NCBI GenBank assembly: GCA_963824345.1
Contig: CAWGOZ010000006.1
Span: forward strand, 62,001 to 126,000
DNA from: Palsa-89 sp963824345
Lineage (GTDB): Bacteria > Acidobacteriota > Terriglobia > Bryobacterales > Bryobacteraceae
Length of the DNA: 64,000 bases
Direction: 5' to 3'
Position 1 is the stretch's first letter; every line of letters starts with the position of its first letter. A model generated the notes under the pieces. That model was not told the DNA's origin. It worked only from the letters and a program-made list of their open reading frames with translations, and made no database searches. The translations under genes were made by a program, and so were the position numbers. Of the stretch, positions 8,047 through 16,456 are shown one piece after another.

Positions 8047-9831
8047 GTGAACGCCACGGACGTCAACAATCCGAACTACTTCCACAAGGTTGTGGATTGC
8101 CAATGGGCCTGCCCGGCCCACACCAATGTTCCCGAGTACATTCGCCTGATTGCGCAAGGCCGCTATACCGACGCCTACATGCTCAATCGGGAGTCGAACG
8201 TGTTCCCGGCGATTCTCGGCCGCACCTGCGATCGGCCCTGCGAGCCCGCTTGCCGCCGCGGCCGTGTGGACGGCAAACCAGTCGCCATTTGCCGCCTGAA
8301 GCGCGTCGCGGCCGACCTGCGCGACGACATCACCGACCGCCTTCCAAAGATTCCGAGCAAGAAAAACGGAAAGCGCATCGCCTGTGTCGGCGCCGGCCCG
8401 GCATCGCTCACGGTCGCGAACGATCTGATGCCCTTGGGCTACCAGGTCGTGATGTTTGAAAAGTACGACCGGCCCGGCGGCCTGATGCGCACCAACATTC
8501 CGGCCTTCCGGCTGCCTGAACGCGTCCTGATGGACGAGATCAATCAGATTCTCGACATGGGCGTCGAGATCCGGTACAACTCGGACATCACCAGTATGCA
8601 GGCGCTGCTGGCCGAAGGTTTCGATGCGATCTTCGTCGGTACCGGAGCGCCGCGCGGCAAAGAGCTCGACATTCCCGGCCGACACGACACGGATCGTATC
8701 CACATCGGAATCGACTGGCTGGAATCCATCGCCTTCGGCCACACCGATTCGGTGGGCGAGAAGGTGCTGATCATCGGCGTCGGCAATACTGCCATGGATT
8801 GTTGCCGGTCAAGTTGTAGGCTCGGGGGGAAGAGTATCAAAGTGATGGCGCGCCGCCCGCGCGGATTCTTCAAAGCCTCGCCTTGGGAGTTGGAGGACGC
8901 CGAGGAAGAAGGCGTCGAGATCCTGATCAATCACGCGCCGGTGCGCTTCGTCATCGAAAATGGCAAGCTCATCGGCATGGATTTCGAGCGCCTGGAATGG
9001 GACGCGCAGGCTAAGAAATCAAAAACGATCGATACCGTTTTTCTCCCGGCCGACGACGTGATCCTCGCCATCGGCCAGGAAAACTCGTTCCCGTGGATCG
9101 AGCGCGACATCGGCATCGAATTCGACAAATGGGACATGCCGGTGGTGGATGAGAAAACCATGCAGTGTTCCCGCGATGGCATCTTTTTCGGCGGTGACGC
9201 CGCCTGGGGACCCAAGAACATCATCTGGGCCGCGGAACACGGCCATCAGGCCGCAATTTCCATTCACAATTACTGCCAGGGCGTTCCGGTTACCGAGCGC
9301 CTGCCCCAAGGCGCGAACCTTATCAGCCAGAAGATGGGGATCAGCGAGTGGAGCTACCACAACGACTACAATCCGTCCAAGCGTCAGAAGATGCAGCACG
9401 TCGATCTGACGCGGCGCTTCCAGCAGATGAACATCGAGGTGGAGCTCGGATTCAGCGCCGAACAGACCGCGCGCGAAGTGCTGCGCTGCATGAACTGCGA
9501 CGTCGAGACAGTATTCGTCGCCCCGCGCTGCATCGAATGCGACGCTTGCATCGACATCTGCCCGGTGCAGTGCCTTACCATTACCCGCAATGGCGAGGAA
9601 GACGATCTGCGCCAGCGTCTGTCGGCGCCCGCCATCAACCTCACGCAGGACCTCTATGTCTCCGATCCTTTGCCGCAGACCGCGCGCATCATGGCCAAGG
9701 ATGAAGACCTGTGCGTGCACTGCGGCCTCTGCGCGGAGCGCTGTCCCACGGCAGCTTGGGACATGCAGAAATTCGAGCTGCTTATTCCTTATGCCGGGAG
9801 GCCGGTAAGCACCGCATGCGCAACCGCATAA
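8047..9831 (+). CDS. GltD-like FAD/NAD(P) oxidoreductase with C-terminal 4Fe-4S ferredoxin domains
   Basis: About 594 residues. The N-terminus has the Cys-rich domain of glutamate synthase small subunits (DCQWACPAH; GRTCDRPCEPACRRGRVD). The middle carries FAD- and NAD(P)-binding folds (CVGAGPASL; GRPGGLM-like PGGLM; IIGVGNTAMD; FFGGDAAWG). The last ~130 residues add two 4Fe-4S motifs (CIECDACIDICP; CVHCGLCAERCP). Start GTG 8047 follows GAGAGGA. It overlaps korA by 16 bases and is followed by korB, so it most likely passes electrons between ferredoxin or the 2-oxoacid oxidoreductase and NAD(P)H rather than making glutamate; no large GltB subunit is nearby. The role in electron transfer is inference from context. 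Confidence 0.85.
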   Translation: MNATDVNNPNYFHKVVDCQWACPAHTNVPEYIRLIAQGRYTDAYMLNRESNVFPAILGRTCDRPCEPACRRGRVDGKPVAICRLKRVAADLRDDITDRLPKIPSKKNGKRIACVGAGPASLTVANDLMPLGYQVVMFEKYDRPGGLMRTNIPAFRLPERVLMDEINQILDMGVEIRYNSDITSMQALLAEGFDAIFVGTGAPRGKELDIPGRHDTDRIHIGIDWLESIAFGHTDSVGEKVLIIGVGNTAMDCCRSSCRLGGKSIKVMARRPRGFFKASPWELEDAEEEGVEILINHAPVRFVIENGKLIGMDFERLEWDAQAKKSKTIDTVFLPADDVILAIGQENSFPWIERDIGIEFDKWDMPVVDEKTMQCSRDGIFFGGDAAWGPKNIIWAAEHGHQAAISIHNYCQGVPVTERLPQGANLISQKMGISEWSYHNDYNPSKRQKMQHVDLTRRFQQMNIEVELGFSAEQTAREVLRCMNCDVETVFVAPRCIECDACIDICPVQCLTITRNGEEDDLRQRLSAPAINLTQDLYVSDPLPQTARIMAKDEDLCVHCGLCAERCPTAAWDMQKFELLIPYAGRPVSTACATA

Positions 9832-11648
9832 ACGACTTCGCTCTGAAGCTGGCAAATGTGAATGGAACCGGATCAGCCAGCGCCAACGGTCTGCTCATGC
9901 AGGCCATCTTTCGCATGGGCATTCCGGTGTCCGGCAAGAATCTGTTCCCCTCCAACATTCAGGGTTTGCCCACCTGGTACGAGATCCGAGTCAACAAAAG
10001 CGGCTATACCGCGCGATCGCTCGACTACGACCTCATGGTGGCGATGAACTCGCAAACCTATGCGCGCGATATTCAGGAAGTACGCGAGGGCGGCTACCTG
10101 CTCTACGATTCCAGCTGGCCGCTGGATCCGGTCCTGCTTCGCGACGACGTTAATTTTCTGGGCGTGCCTTTCGCGCAATTGTGCAACGACAATTTTCGCG
10201 ACCCGCGCGAACGCATTCTCATGAAGAACATCGCGTACGCGGGAACGCTGGTGGCCGCGCTCCAAGTCGACATGGAAATCGTGGCTGGCCTGCTGGAAGA
10301 AAAATACGCGGGCAAAAAGAAGTTGAGCGAATCCAACACCCGGGCGCTTCGACTGGGTTATGATTACGCCCGCGATCATTTCGATTGCCCGCTGCCGTTT
10401 CACCTGGAAAAGATGGACGCCAACAGCGACAAGATTCTCATCGATGGCAACACCGCCATCGCGCTAGGCTGCGTGTACGCCGGCGCTACCGTGGCCGCCT
10501 GGTATCCCATTACGCCTTCCACTTCCGCGATGGACGCCTTCAAAGTCTTTTGCGAAAAGTACCGCAAAGATCCCGAAACCGGCCAGAACAACTACATCAT
10601 TATCCAAGCTGAGGACGAACTCTCCGCCATCGGCATGGTGATCGGCGCGGCCTGGAATGGCGCGCGCGCATTCACTTCCACCGCCGGGCCTGGTATTTCG
10701 CTGATGAACGAACTGCTCGGCTTCGCCTATTACGCCGAGATTCCCGCTGTCATCATCGACGTGGAGCGCGTCGGCCCCTCCACAGGCATGCCCACCCGCA
10801 CGCAGCAAGGCGATCTGCTGGAATGCGCCTACGCTTCGCACGGCGACACCAAACATATTTTGCTCTTTCCGTCGAATCCCGCGGAGTGCTTCGACTTCGC
10901 CCCCGTCGCCTTCGATTTGGCCGAACGCTTCCAAACTCCCGTTTTCCTGATGTCGGACCTGGACATTGGCATGAACGATTGGGTGGTGCCTCGCCTGCAG
11001 TGGGACGACGGCTATCAACCCGATCGCGGCCGCGTGCTCAGCCTGGAAGAGGTGCGGCAGCTATCTAAATTTCAGCGTTATACCAACGAAGACGAAAACC
11101 AAGTGGCGGCGCGTACGCTTCCTGGCATGCATCCCAGCGCGTCTTATTTCACACGAGGCTCCGGCCATAATAAATTCGGCGGTTACACCGAGACTCCCGG
11201 CGAATATCAGGAAGTGATGGATCGCCTGCTGAAAAAGCACCATGCCGCCGCGAAGTTCGTTCCTGCTCCCATCATCCAGCGACGGACCGGCTCCACTTTC
11301 GGCATCGTGACGCTGGGAGGCTGCGACCCGGCTGTTCGAGAAGCGCTGGATCTGCTGGCGGAACGGGGAATCGTGGGCGACTTCATGCGAGTCCGCGGCT
11401 TCCCCTTCGACGCCGCCGTGGAAGCGTTCCTCGATGAACATGAGATCTGCTTCGTGATTGAACAAAATCGCGATGCCCAACTCCGCTCGCTTTTAACTCT
11501 GGAGACCAATGTCTCCAAAGACAGGTTGCGATCGGTACTGGTATATGGCGGATTCCCGCTCAGCGCGCGCCACGTCATTAACGGAGTTTTGAATGTCCTG
11601 GCTCCCGAATCCGAACTCGCTGCCGCCGGGCGGAAGGTGACCCAATAA
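9816..11648 (+). CDS. korA: 2-oxoacid:ferredoxin oxidoreductase, alpha subunit with fused gamma domain
   Basis: About 610 residues, ATG 9816 with GGGAGG upstream, overlapping the preceding gene. The first ~180 residues form the gamma domain (GTGSASANGLLMQAIFRMGI; FPSNIQGLPTWYEIRV). The rest is the alpha (pyrimidine-binding) part: AAWYPITPSTS, QAEDELSAIGMVIGAAWNGA, FTSTAGPGISLMNE. The gamma-alpha fusion and ~610-residue length match two-subunit KorA proteins such as the mycobacterial type, which oxidise 2-oxoglutarate to succinyl-CoA with reduction of ferredoxin. The substrate could also be another 2-oxoacid. Its partner is the beta subunit immediately downstream. Confidence 0.88.
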   Translation: MRNRINDFALKLANVNGTGSASANGLLMQAIFRMGIPVSGKNLFPSNIQGLPTWYEIRVNKSGYTARSLDYDLMVAMNSQTYARDIQEVREGGYLLYDSSWPLDPVLLRDDVNFLGVPFAQLCNDNFRDPRERILMKNIAYAGTLVAALQVDMEIVAGLLEEKYAGKKKLSESNTRALRLGYDYARDHFDCPLPFHLEKMDANSDKILIDGNTAIALGCVYAGATVAAWYPITPSTSAMDAFKVFCEKYRKDPETGQNNYIIIQAEDELSAIGMVIGAAWNGARAFTSTAGPGISLMNELLGFAYYAEIPAVIIDVERVGPSTGMPTRTQQGDLLECAYASHGDTKHILLFPSNPAECFDFAPVAFDLAERFQTPVFLMSDLDIGMNDWVVPRLQWDDGYQPDRGRVLSLEEVRQLSKFQRYTNEDENQVAARTLPGMHPSASYFTRGSGHNKFGGYTETPGEYQEVMDRLLKKHHAAAKFVPAPIIQRRTGSTFGIVTLGGCDPAVREALDLLAERGIVGDFMRVRGFPFDAAVEAFLDEHEICFVIEQNRDAQLRSLLTLETNVSKDRLRSVLVYGGFPLSARHVINGVLNVLAPESELAAAGRKVTQ

Positions 11649-11649
11649 C

Positions 11650-12705
11650 ATGCCATCCATCGTCAAGCCCGTCGCCACGCACCCCAGCTTGCAGCGCAAC
11701 GATCTGGGCCTCACCATTCGCGATTACGAAGGGACCATGTCCACCCTGTGCGCCGGATGCGGGCACGACTCCATTACCGCCGCTATCACTCGCGCGCTGT
11801 GGGAAGTGGCTACGCCGCCGCACATGATCGCCAAGCTCAGCGGCATCGGCTGCTCTTCGAAGACGCCCGCGTATTTCGTCAATGGCGCGCACGGGCTGAA
11901 CTCCGCGCACGGACGTATGCCGCCCATCGCCACCGGCGCTAGCGCCGCCAATCGCGAGCTGGTCTGCATCGGAATTTCGGGCGACGGCGATTCGCTTTCC
12001 ATCGGCCTCGGGCACCTGTGCCACGCCATCCGACGGAATGTCCGGATGGTCTACGTGATCGAAAACAACGGCGTCTACGGCCTCACCAAAGGCCAGTTTT
12101 CCGCTTCGGCCGACGTCGGCTCCAAAAGTAAGCGCGGCGAGCCCAATCGCATGGCGCCCATCGATTCGGTGATGCTCGGCCTAAGTATAGGCGCAACCTT
12201 CATCGCCCGCAGCTTCTCCGGCGATAAGGACCAGCTGGTTCCCATCTTGAAAGCCGCGGTCTCGCATCGCGGCTTCGCCCTGATCGACGTTATTTCCCCC
12301 TGCGTTACTTTTAACGATCACGAGGGCTCGACAAAAAGCTACCTCTACACCCGCCAGCACGATCTCAAAGCGACGGAGACCGATTTTGTTCCACCCGCCA
12401 GCGAGATTTTAGCTCAAATTGGCCAGAACGGCGCCGTCAACGTTACCATGCATGATGGAAGCATGGTGCGATTCAAGGGCGTCCCCCCCAACTACGATCC
12501 CACCGATCGAGGCAAAGTGATGGAGTACCTGGAAGAGCACCACGGCAAGGGCGAAGTGGTGACGGGCCTGCTCTACCTGGACGAATCCGCGCCCGATATG
12601 CACGAGATGAACAAAACCCCCGCTATCGCTCTGACCAAAATTCCCTATCAGAAACTCTGTCCGGGCCGAGGCGCGCTTGATCGCCTGCAGGAAGATTTCC
12701 GCTGA
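11650..12705 (+). CDS. korB: 2-oxoacid:ferredoxin oxidoreductase, beta subunit
   Basis: About 351 residues. It contains the thiamine diphosphate-binding beta-subunit signatures: CAGCGHDSI near residue 35, GIGCSSKTP, and GDGDSLSIGLGH followed by NNGVYGLTKGQFS (Mg/TPP loop). It begins 1 base after korA stops, so the two are co-translated. Family knowledge: KorAB pairs decarboxylate 2-oxoglutarate and supply low-potential electrons; with the flavoprotein encoded first in the operon these could end on NAD(P). Length and motifs are normal for the family. Confidence 0.88.
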   Translation: MPSIVKPVATHPSLQRNDLGLTIRDYEGTMSTLCAGCGHDSITAAITRALWEVATPPHMIAKLSGIGCSSKTPAYFVNGAHGLNSAHGRMPPIATGASAANRELVCIGISGDGDSLSIGLGHLCHAIRRNVRMVYVIENNGVYGLTKGQFSASADVGSKSKRGEPNRMAPIDSVMLGLSIGATFIARSFSGDKDQLVPILKAAVSHRGFALIDVISPCVTFNDHEGSTKSYLYTRQHDLKATETDFVPPASEILAQIGQNGAVNVTMHDGSMVRFKGVPPNYDPTDRGKVMEYLEEHHGKGEVVTGLLYLDESAPDMHEMNKTPAIALTKIPYQKLCPGRGALDRLQEDFR

Positions 12706-12729
12706 TCTCGGCCTGACCCGGCATGCCCG

Positions 12730-13812
12730 ATGATCACCGAGACTCACATCGTCCAATTTGATTCGATTCAGCTGGACTGCGGCGCGACACTCGGACCTGT
12801 TGATGTAGCGTTCGAAACATACGGTGAATTGAACGCCCGCAAGAACAATGCGGTTTTGGTTCTCCACGCCTTCTCGGGTGACGCGCACGCCGCCGGTGTC
12901 GACAAGTCAACCGGAGCCATCGGCTGGTGGGACAGCATGATCGGTCCCTCCAAAGGCTTCGACACGGACAAGTACTTCGTGATTTCTTCCAACATCCTGG
13001 GCGGCTGCCAGGGCACCTCCGGACCAGGCTCCGTAAACCCGGCGACCGGCTGCCCTTACGCGATGTCCTTTCCTCCGGTCACCATTCCCGACATGGTGCG
13101 ATTGCAAAAAATGCTGGTCGAACATCTGGGTATCGAACGCCTGCTGGCCGTCGCGGGCGGATCCATGGGCGCCATGCAAGCTTTGCAATGGGCCGTCGCT
13201 TACCCCGACGCCGTGGCTGCCTCCATTTCCATCGCCGGCACCGCGCGGCATAGCGCTCAACAGATCGCCTTCAACGAGGTTGGACGCCAGGCCATCATGG
13301 CCGACGTCGATTGGAACGAAGGCAACTACTACGGCAAGCGTCCTCCGGCCCGGGGACTCGCCGTGGCCCGCATGGTGGGTCACATCACCTATATGAGCGA
13401 TGCCTCGATGCGCGAAAAATTCGGACGCCGGTTGCGCGATCAGGACCAGTTTGAAGTGGAAAGTTATTTGCGCTACCGTGGCAACCAGTTCGTCGACCGC
13501 TTCGACGCGAACTCCTACCTCTACATCACCAAGGCCATGGATTACTTCGATCTCACCGCCGGACGTCCATCGCTCAGCGCCGCGTTCGATGGCGTGAAAG
13601 CGCGGTTCCTGGTCATCAGCTTTTCGTCGGACTGGCTGTATCCGAGCTACCAATCGCTCGACATCGTGCGCGCATTGCGCGGACGCAACTGCGACGTTGC
13701 CTATTGCGACCTTCCGTCCACCTACGGCCACGACGCTTTCCTGGTGAATGTCTCCGAGCAAACCGAGTTGGTGCGCGGTTTTCTGGCCAGCACTTTTCGG
13801 GAGCGATCTTAA
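12730..13812 (+). CDS. metX: Homoserine O-acetyltransferase
   Basis: About 360 residues, alpha/beta hydrolase fold. The nucleophile elbow GGSMGAMQALQWA, the oxyanion region NILGGCQGTSGPGS and the C-terminal STYGHDAFL (catalytic His region, with an upstream Asp in FSSDWLYPS) are all present. The enzyme activates homoserine with acetyl-CoA (or succinyl-CoA in some members) in the first committed step of methionine synthesis. It is followed after 3 bases by metW, the usual partner. It starts 24 bases after korB, so read-through from the redox operon is possible. Confidence 0.92.
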   Translation: MITETHIVQFDSIQLDCGATLGPVDVAFETYGELNARKNNAVLVLHAFSGDAHAAGVDKSTGAIGWWDSMIGPSKGFDTDKYFVISSNILGGCQGTSGPGSVNPATGCPYAMSFPPVTIPDMVRLQKMLVEHLGIERLLAVAGGSMGAMQALQWAVAYPDAVAASISIAGTARHSAQQIAFNEVGRQAIMADVDWNEGNYYGKRPPARGLAVARMVGHITYMSDASMREKFGRRLRDQDQFEVESYLRYRGNQFVDRFDANSYLYITKAMDYFDLTAGRPSLSAAFDGVKARFLVISFSSDWLYPSYQSLDIVRALRGRNCDVAYCDLPSTYGHDAFLVNVSEQTELVRGFLASTFRERS

Positions 13813-13815
13813 TAC

Positions 13816-14424
13816 GTGTCGGAAGCATTCGTCCCGAAGTTACTCGGACGGAGCGACTACGCCATCATCAGCGAAATCATCGAGCCCCGGGCTCGTGTTT
13901 TGGACCTGGGATGCGGGGAGGGCGAACTGCTGGCCTGGCTCGCCGAAAACAAGCACGTGGACGCCCGCGGGGTTGAAATCGAGGGCGCGAAAGTCCGGCA
14001 AGCCATCGCGCGCGGCGTTTCCGTTTTTCACAGCGACATCGAGGACGCGCTGGCCGATCTCCCGGATCAGGCTTTCGATTACGTGATCCTCAGCCAGACC
14101 CTGCAGGAGTCGCGCGCTCCGCTCAAAGTGCTGCGCGAAATGCTGCGCGTTGGGCGCCGCGCCATCGTCGCATTTCCTAACTTCGGCCACTGGACCGTTC
14201 GTCTGGCGCATTTGTTCACCGGCCGCGCTCCCAAAACCAAGCTCTTCCCACACGACTGGTTCGATTCGCCCAACATCCATTTCTTCACCGTGGACGATTT
14301 CGAAGGCTTGGTCGAGTTGCAGCACTGGACCATCGAGAAGAGAATCTTTCTGGCAGGCGCCCGGCAGGTCAGGATTTTTCCGAATCTCCTCTCGGAGGTC
14401 GCGGTTTTTCTGGTGCGGTCCTGA
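13816..14424 (+). CDS. metW: Methionine biosynthesis protein MetW, methyltransferase fold
   Basis: About 202 residues, GTG start. VLDLGCGEGELLAWLAENK is the SAM-binding motif I, YVILSQTLQESRAP and AIVAFPNFGHWTVR are the MetW-specific blocks, and LFPHDWFDSPNIHFFTVDDFE is the conserved C-terminal part. MetW is paired with MetX in many bacteria and is needed for efficient homoserine acylation; its exact chemistry is not settled. The last 56 bases overlap the 3' end of the opposing enoyl-CoA hydratase gene. Confidence 0.9.
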   Translation: MSEAFVPKLLGRSDYAIISEIIEPRARVLDLGCGEGELLAWLAENKHVDARGVEIEGAKVRQAIARGVSVFHSDIEDALADLPDQAFDYVILSQTLQESRAPLKVLREMLRVGRRAIVAFPNFGHWTVRLAHLFTGRAPKTKLFPHDWFDSPNIHFFTVDDFEGLVELQHWTIEKRIFLAGARQVRIFPNLLSEVAVFLVRS

Positions 14425-15175
14425 ACTTTTCGATCCCGCGCTTGAAATCGTCCGTCGTCCGCGCCAGCGCATTGACCTCCGCGCCCGCTTCTACCGCGGC
14501 TTCGAACTGCATGGCGTCGGTGCGATAAAACACCTCCTTCGCCAGCGTCAATGCGGAGGTGGATTTCGACGCCAGATTCGCCACAAATTCCCGCGCCCCG
14601 TCCTCGAACATCTCGTTGCTCAGCACGCGATTGATCATTCCGTATTCCAGCGCGGCGTGGGCGGAAATGATCTCACCCGATGCGATCAGCTCGAATGCCC
14701 GCTTCTCCGACACCAAGCGCCGCAAGATGGCCATCACGATCGCGGGCACGAATCCGATGTTCACCTCCGGGTAACCGAATTGCGCCGACTCCGCCGCTAG
14801 AACCAGATCGGCCGCCGTGGCAATTCCGCAGCCTCCGCCCAAGGCGCGCCCCCGCACCGCCGCCACGATGGGCCGCGGATGTCGCCGCATGTCGAGCAGC
14901 AGCCCGGCCATGTTACGCGCCTCCGCTCGATACTGAGCCGGGTCGCCTGACGAATCGTCGGCGAAAGTACGCAGATCCATGCCCGAACAGAAGTCCTGGC
15001 CCGCGCCCGTAATTAAGACGACGCGGACGCTCTGGTCCTTGGCTGCGGCGCCGAGCGCTTCCCGAAGTTCCGTCAGCAGCTCCTGGTCAAGCGCGTTGCG
15101 GCGCTCGGGCCGGTTCAGCGTAATCGTCGCGGCGCCCGGCTCGATTCGATAGTTGACTCTACTGTGTTCGTTCAC
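14369..15175 (-). CDS. Enoyl-CoA hydratase/isomerase family protein
   Basis: About 268 residues, GTG start. Crotonase-fold signatures: LNRPERRNALD, the oxyanion-hole segments CSGMDLRTF and GRALGGGCGIATAADLVLA, and FGYPEVNIGFVPAIV. Both glutamates of classical hydratases have counterparts (in YPEV and in RAFELIASG), so hydratase activity is plausible; isomerase or other crotonase chemistry is possible. It faces metW, and the two coding regions overlap tail to tail by 56 bases. The upstream 168 bases form a divergent promoter region shared with the aminotransferase gene. Confidence 0.82.
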   Translation of the reverse strand: MNEHSRVNYRIEPGAATITLNRPERRNALDQELLTELREALGAAAKDQSVRVVLITGAGQDFCSGMDLRTFADDSSGDPAQYRAEARNMAGLLLDMRRHPRPIVAAVRGRALGGGCGIATAADLVLAAESAQFGYPEVNIGFVPAIVMAILRRLVSEKRAFELIASGEIISAHAALEYGMINRVLSNEMFEDGAREFVANLASKSTSALTLAKEVFYRTDAMQFEAAVEAGAEVNALARTTDDFKRGIEKFRTAPEKPRPPRGDSEKS

Positions 15176-15343
15176 GACCGTTTGCTTATGATATTCTTAC
15201 ACTGATGAGAGGCCGCACTCCTCGGTGGTTTTAGGTGCGAACCGGGTCCATGGCCGATCCGCCTCGTTACGCTCCCGGTCCGACTCCAGCAGCCACTGTC
15301 GCCTGCACAATCTTGAGACTGACATCTAAGATAGGAGCACCCT

Positions 15344-16456
15344 TTGTTTACTCGACGAACTTTTGCAGGATTGATCGCGGCCGGCCTCACTGAGGCTGCG
15401 TTCGCACAACGCGCCAAGCTTTCGGGCCTCGCGCCCGCCGATACAGTTTGGATCAACGGAAACGAGTTTCCCGAGGGGCCACCCAAGGCTTCGGTGGAAG
15501 CCATGGCCCGCGTCATCGGCGAGTCGAACCGCTATCACTATCAGGAGTTCCCCGACTTTTACGCCAAACTCGCCGCCAGCGAAGGTTTAACCGCGGATCA
15601 GATTCTGGTAGGCGCCGGCTCCAGTGAACCGCTGCACGCCGCAGTAGAAGCCTTCACTTCGCCCACCATTCCGCTCATCATACCGATGCCCACCTATGAG
15701 GCAGCTCCCGAGCTCACCAAATACAAAGGTCACCCGGTGATTGAAACGCCGCTCAATTCCAAGATGCAGCCCGACGTGCATCGTCTCGCCGCGGAAGCGG
15801 ACAAAGCGGGCGGCGGCCTGATTTACATCGTCAATCCCAACAACCCAACGTCCACCATCACCACCAGCGACGATATGGCCTGGCTGGTCGCGAACCTTCC
15901 GAAGAACACCAATATTCTGGTGGACGAAGCCTACTTGCATTACGCCACCTCGCCGGAAGCTTCCAGCTCGTTTCGCTTCGTGAAGGAAGGCAAAAACGTC
16001 ATCGTCACGCGCACGTTTTCGAAGATCTATGGAATGGCCGGGCTTCGCATTGGATACATCGCCGGCCCTCCCGAAATGATCAAACGCATGGAGCCGTATC
16101 GCAACAACGTTGTGAGCGTCGTCGCCGTGCGCGCGGTTTCGGCCGCGCTCGATCTGGGGCCAAAAATGCTCGAGGAGCGTAAAGCCAAGATCGTGCATAC
16201 GCGCGAAGAGCTATGCGCCTGGATGACCGAGAAGAAGTTCAGCTTCATTCCGCCGCAAGCCAATTTCGTGATGATCGAGACCGGGCGCGACGTGAAGCAG
16301 ATGCAGGCGGCCATGCTCGCGAAAGGCGTCGCGGTCGGAACGTCCCTTCCCGCCGCTCAACACCATGATGCGGGTCTCCATCGGGACAGACGCCGAGATG
16401 GCGAAGTTCCGCAGGGTGTTCACCGAAGTGATGGCCTCGTAAACCGAGTCTACTGA
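15344..16456 (+). CDS. HisC-like PLP aminotransferase with Tat-type signal; C-terminal frameshift
   Basis: TTG start with AGGAG 7 bases upstream; TRRTFAGLIAAGL looks like a twin-arginine signal, unusual for HisC relatives. PLP-fold blocks: NPNNPTS, DEAYLHY and RTFSKIYGMAGLRIGY (Schiff-base Lys). From about 16340 the frame changes: the encoded tail is basic and unrelated to aminotransferases, while the +1 frame reads FPPLNTMMRVSIGTDAEM and stops at 16442. Removing one A from the GGAA at 16337-16340 gives GRPFPPLNTMMRV and a 365-residue protein, the expected length. The lost segment includes the Arg that binds the substrate acid group in this family. It is either a sequencing error or a recent inactivation. 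Confidence 0.8.
   Translation: MFTRRTFAGLIAAGLTEAAFAQRAKLSGLAPADTVWINGNEFPEGPPKASVEAMARVIGESNRYHYQEFPDFYAKLAASEGLTADQILVGAGSSEPLHAAVEAFTSPTIPLIIPMPTYEAAPELTKYKGHPVIETPLNSKMQPDVHRLAAEADKAGGGLIYIVNPNNPTSTITTSDDMAWLVANLPKNTNILVDEAYLHYATSPEASSSFRFVKEGKNVIVTRTFSKIYGMAGLRIGYIAGPPEMIKRMEPYRNNVVSVVAVRAVSAALDLGPKMLEERKAKIVHTREELCAWMTEKKFSFIPPQANFVMIETGRDVKQMQAAMLAKGVAVGTSLPAAQHHDAGLHRDRRRDGEVPQGVHRSDGLVNRVY

Noticed and set aside
12706..12729. Possible SAM riboswitch before metX
   Set aside because: Only 24 bases separate korB from metX, too short for any known SAM riboswitch.
12907..13761. A minus-strand frame of 284 codons opposite metX
   Set aside because: metX carries all family motifs over this interval, and the antisense product has none.
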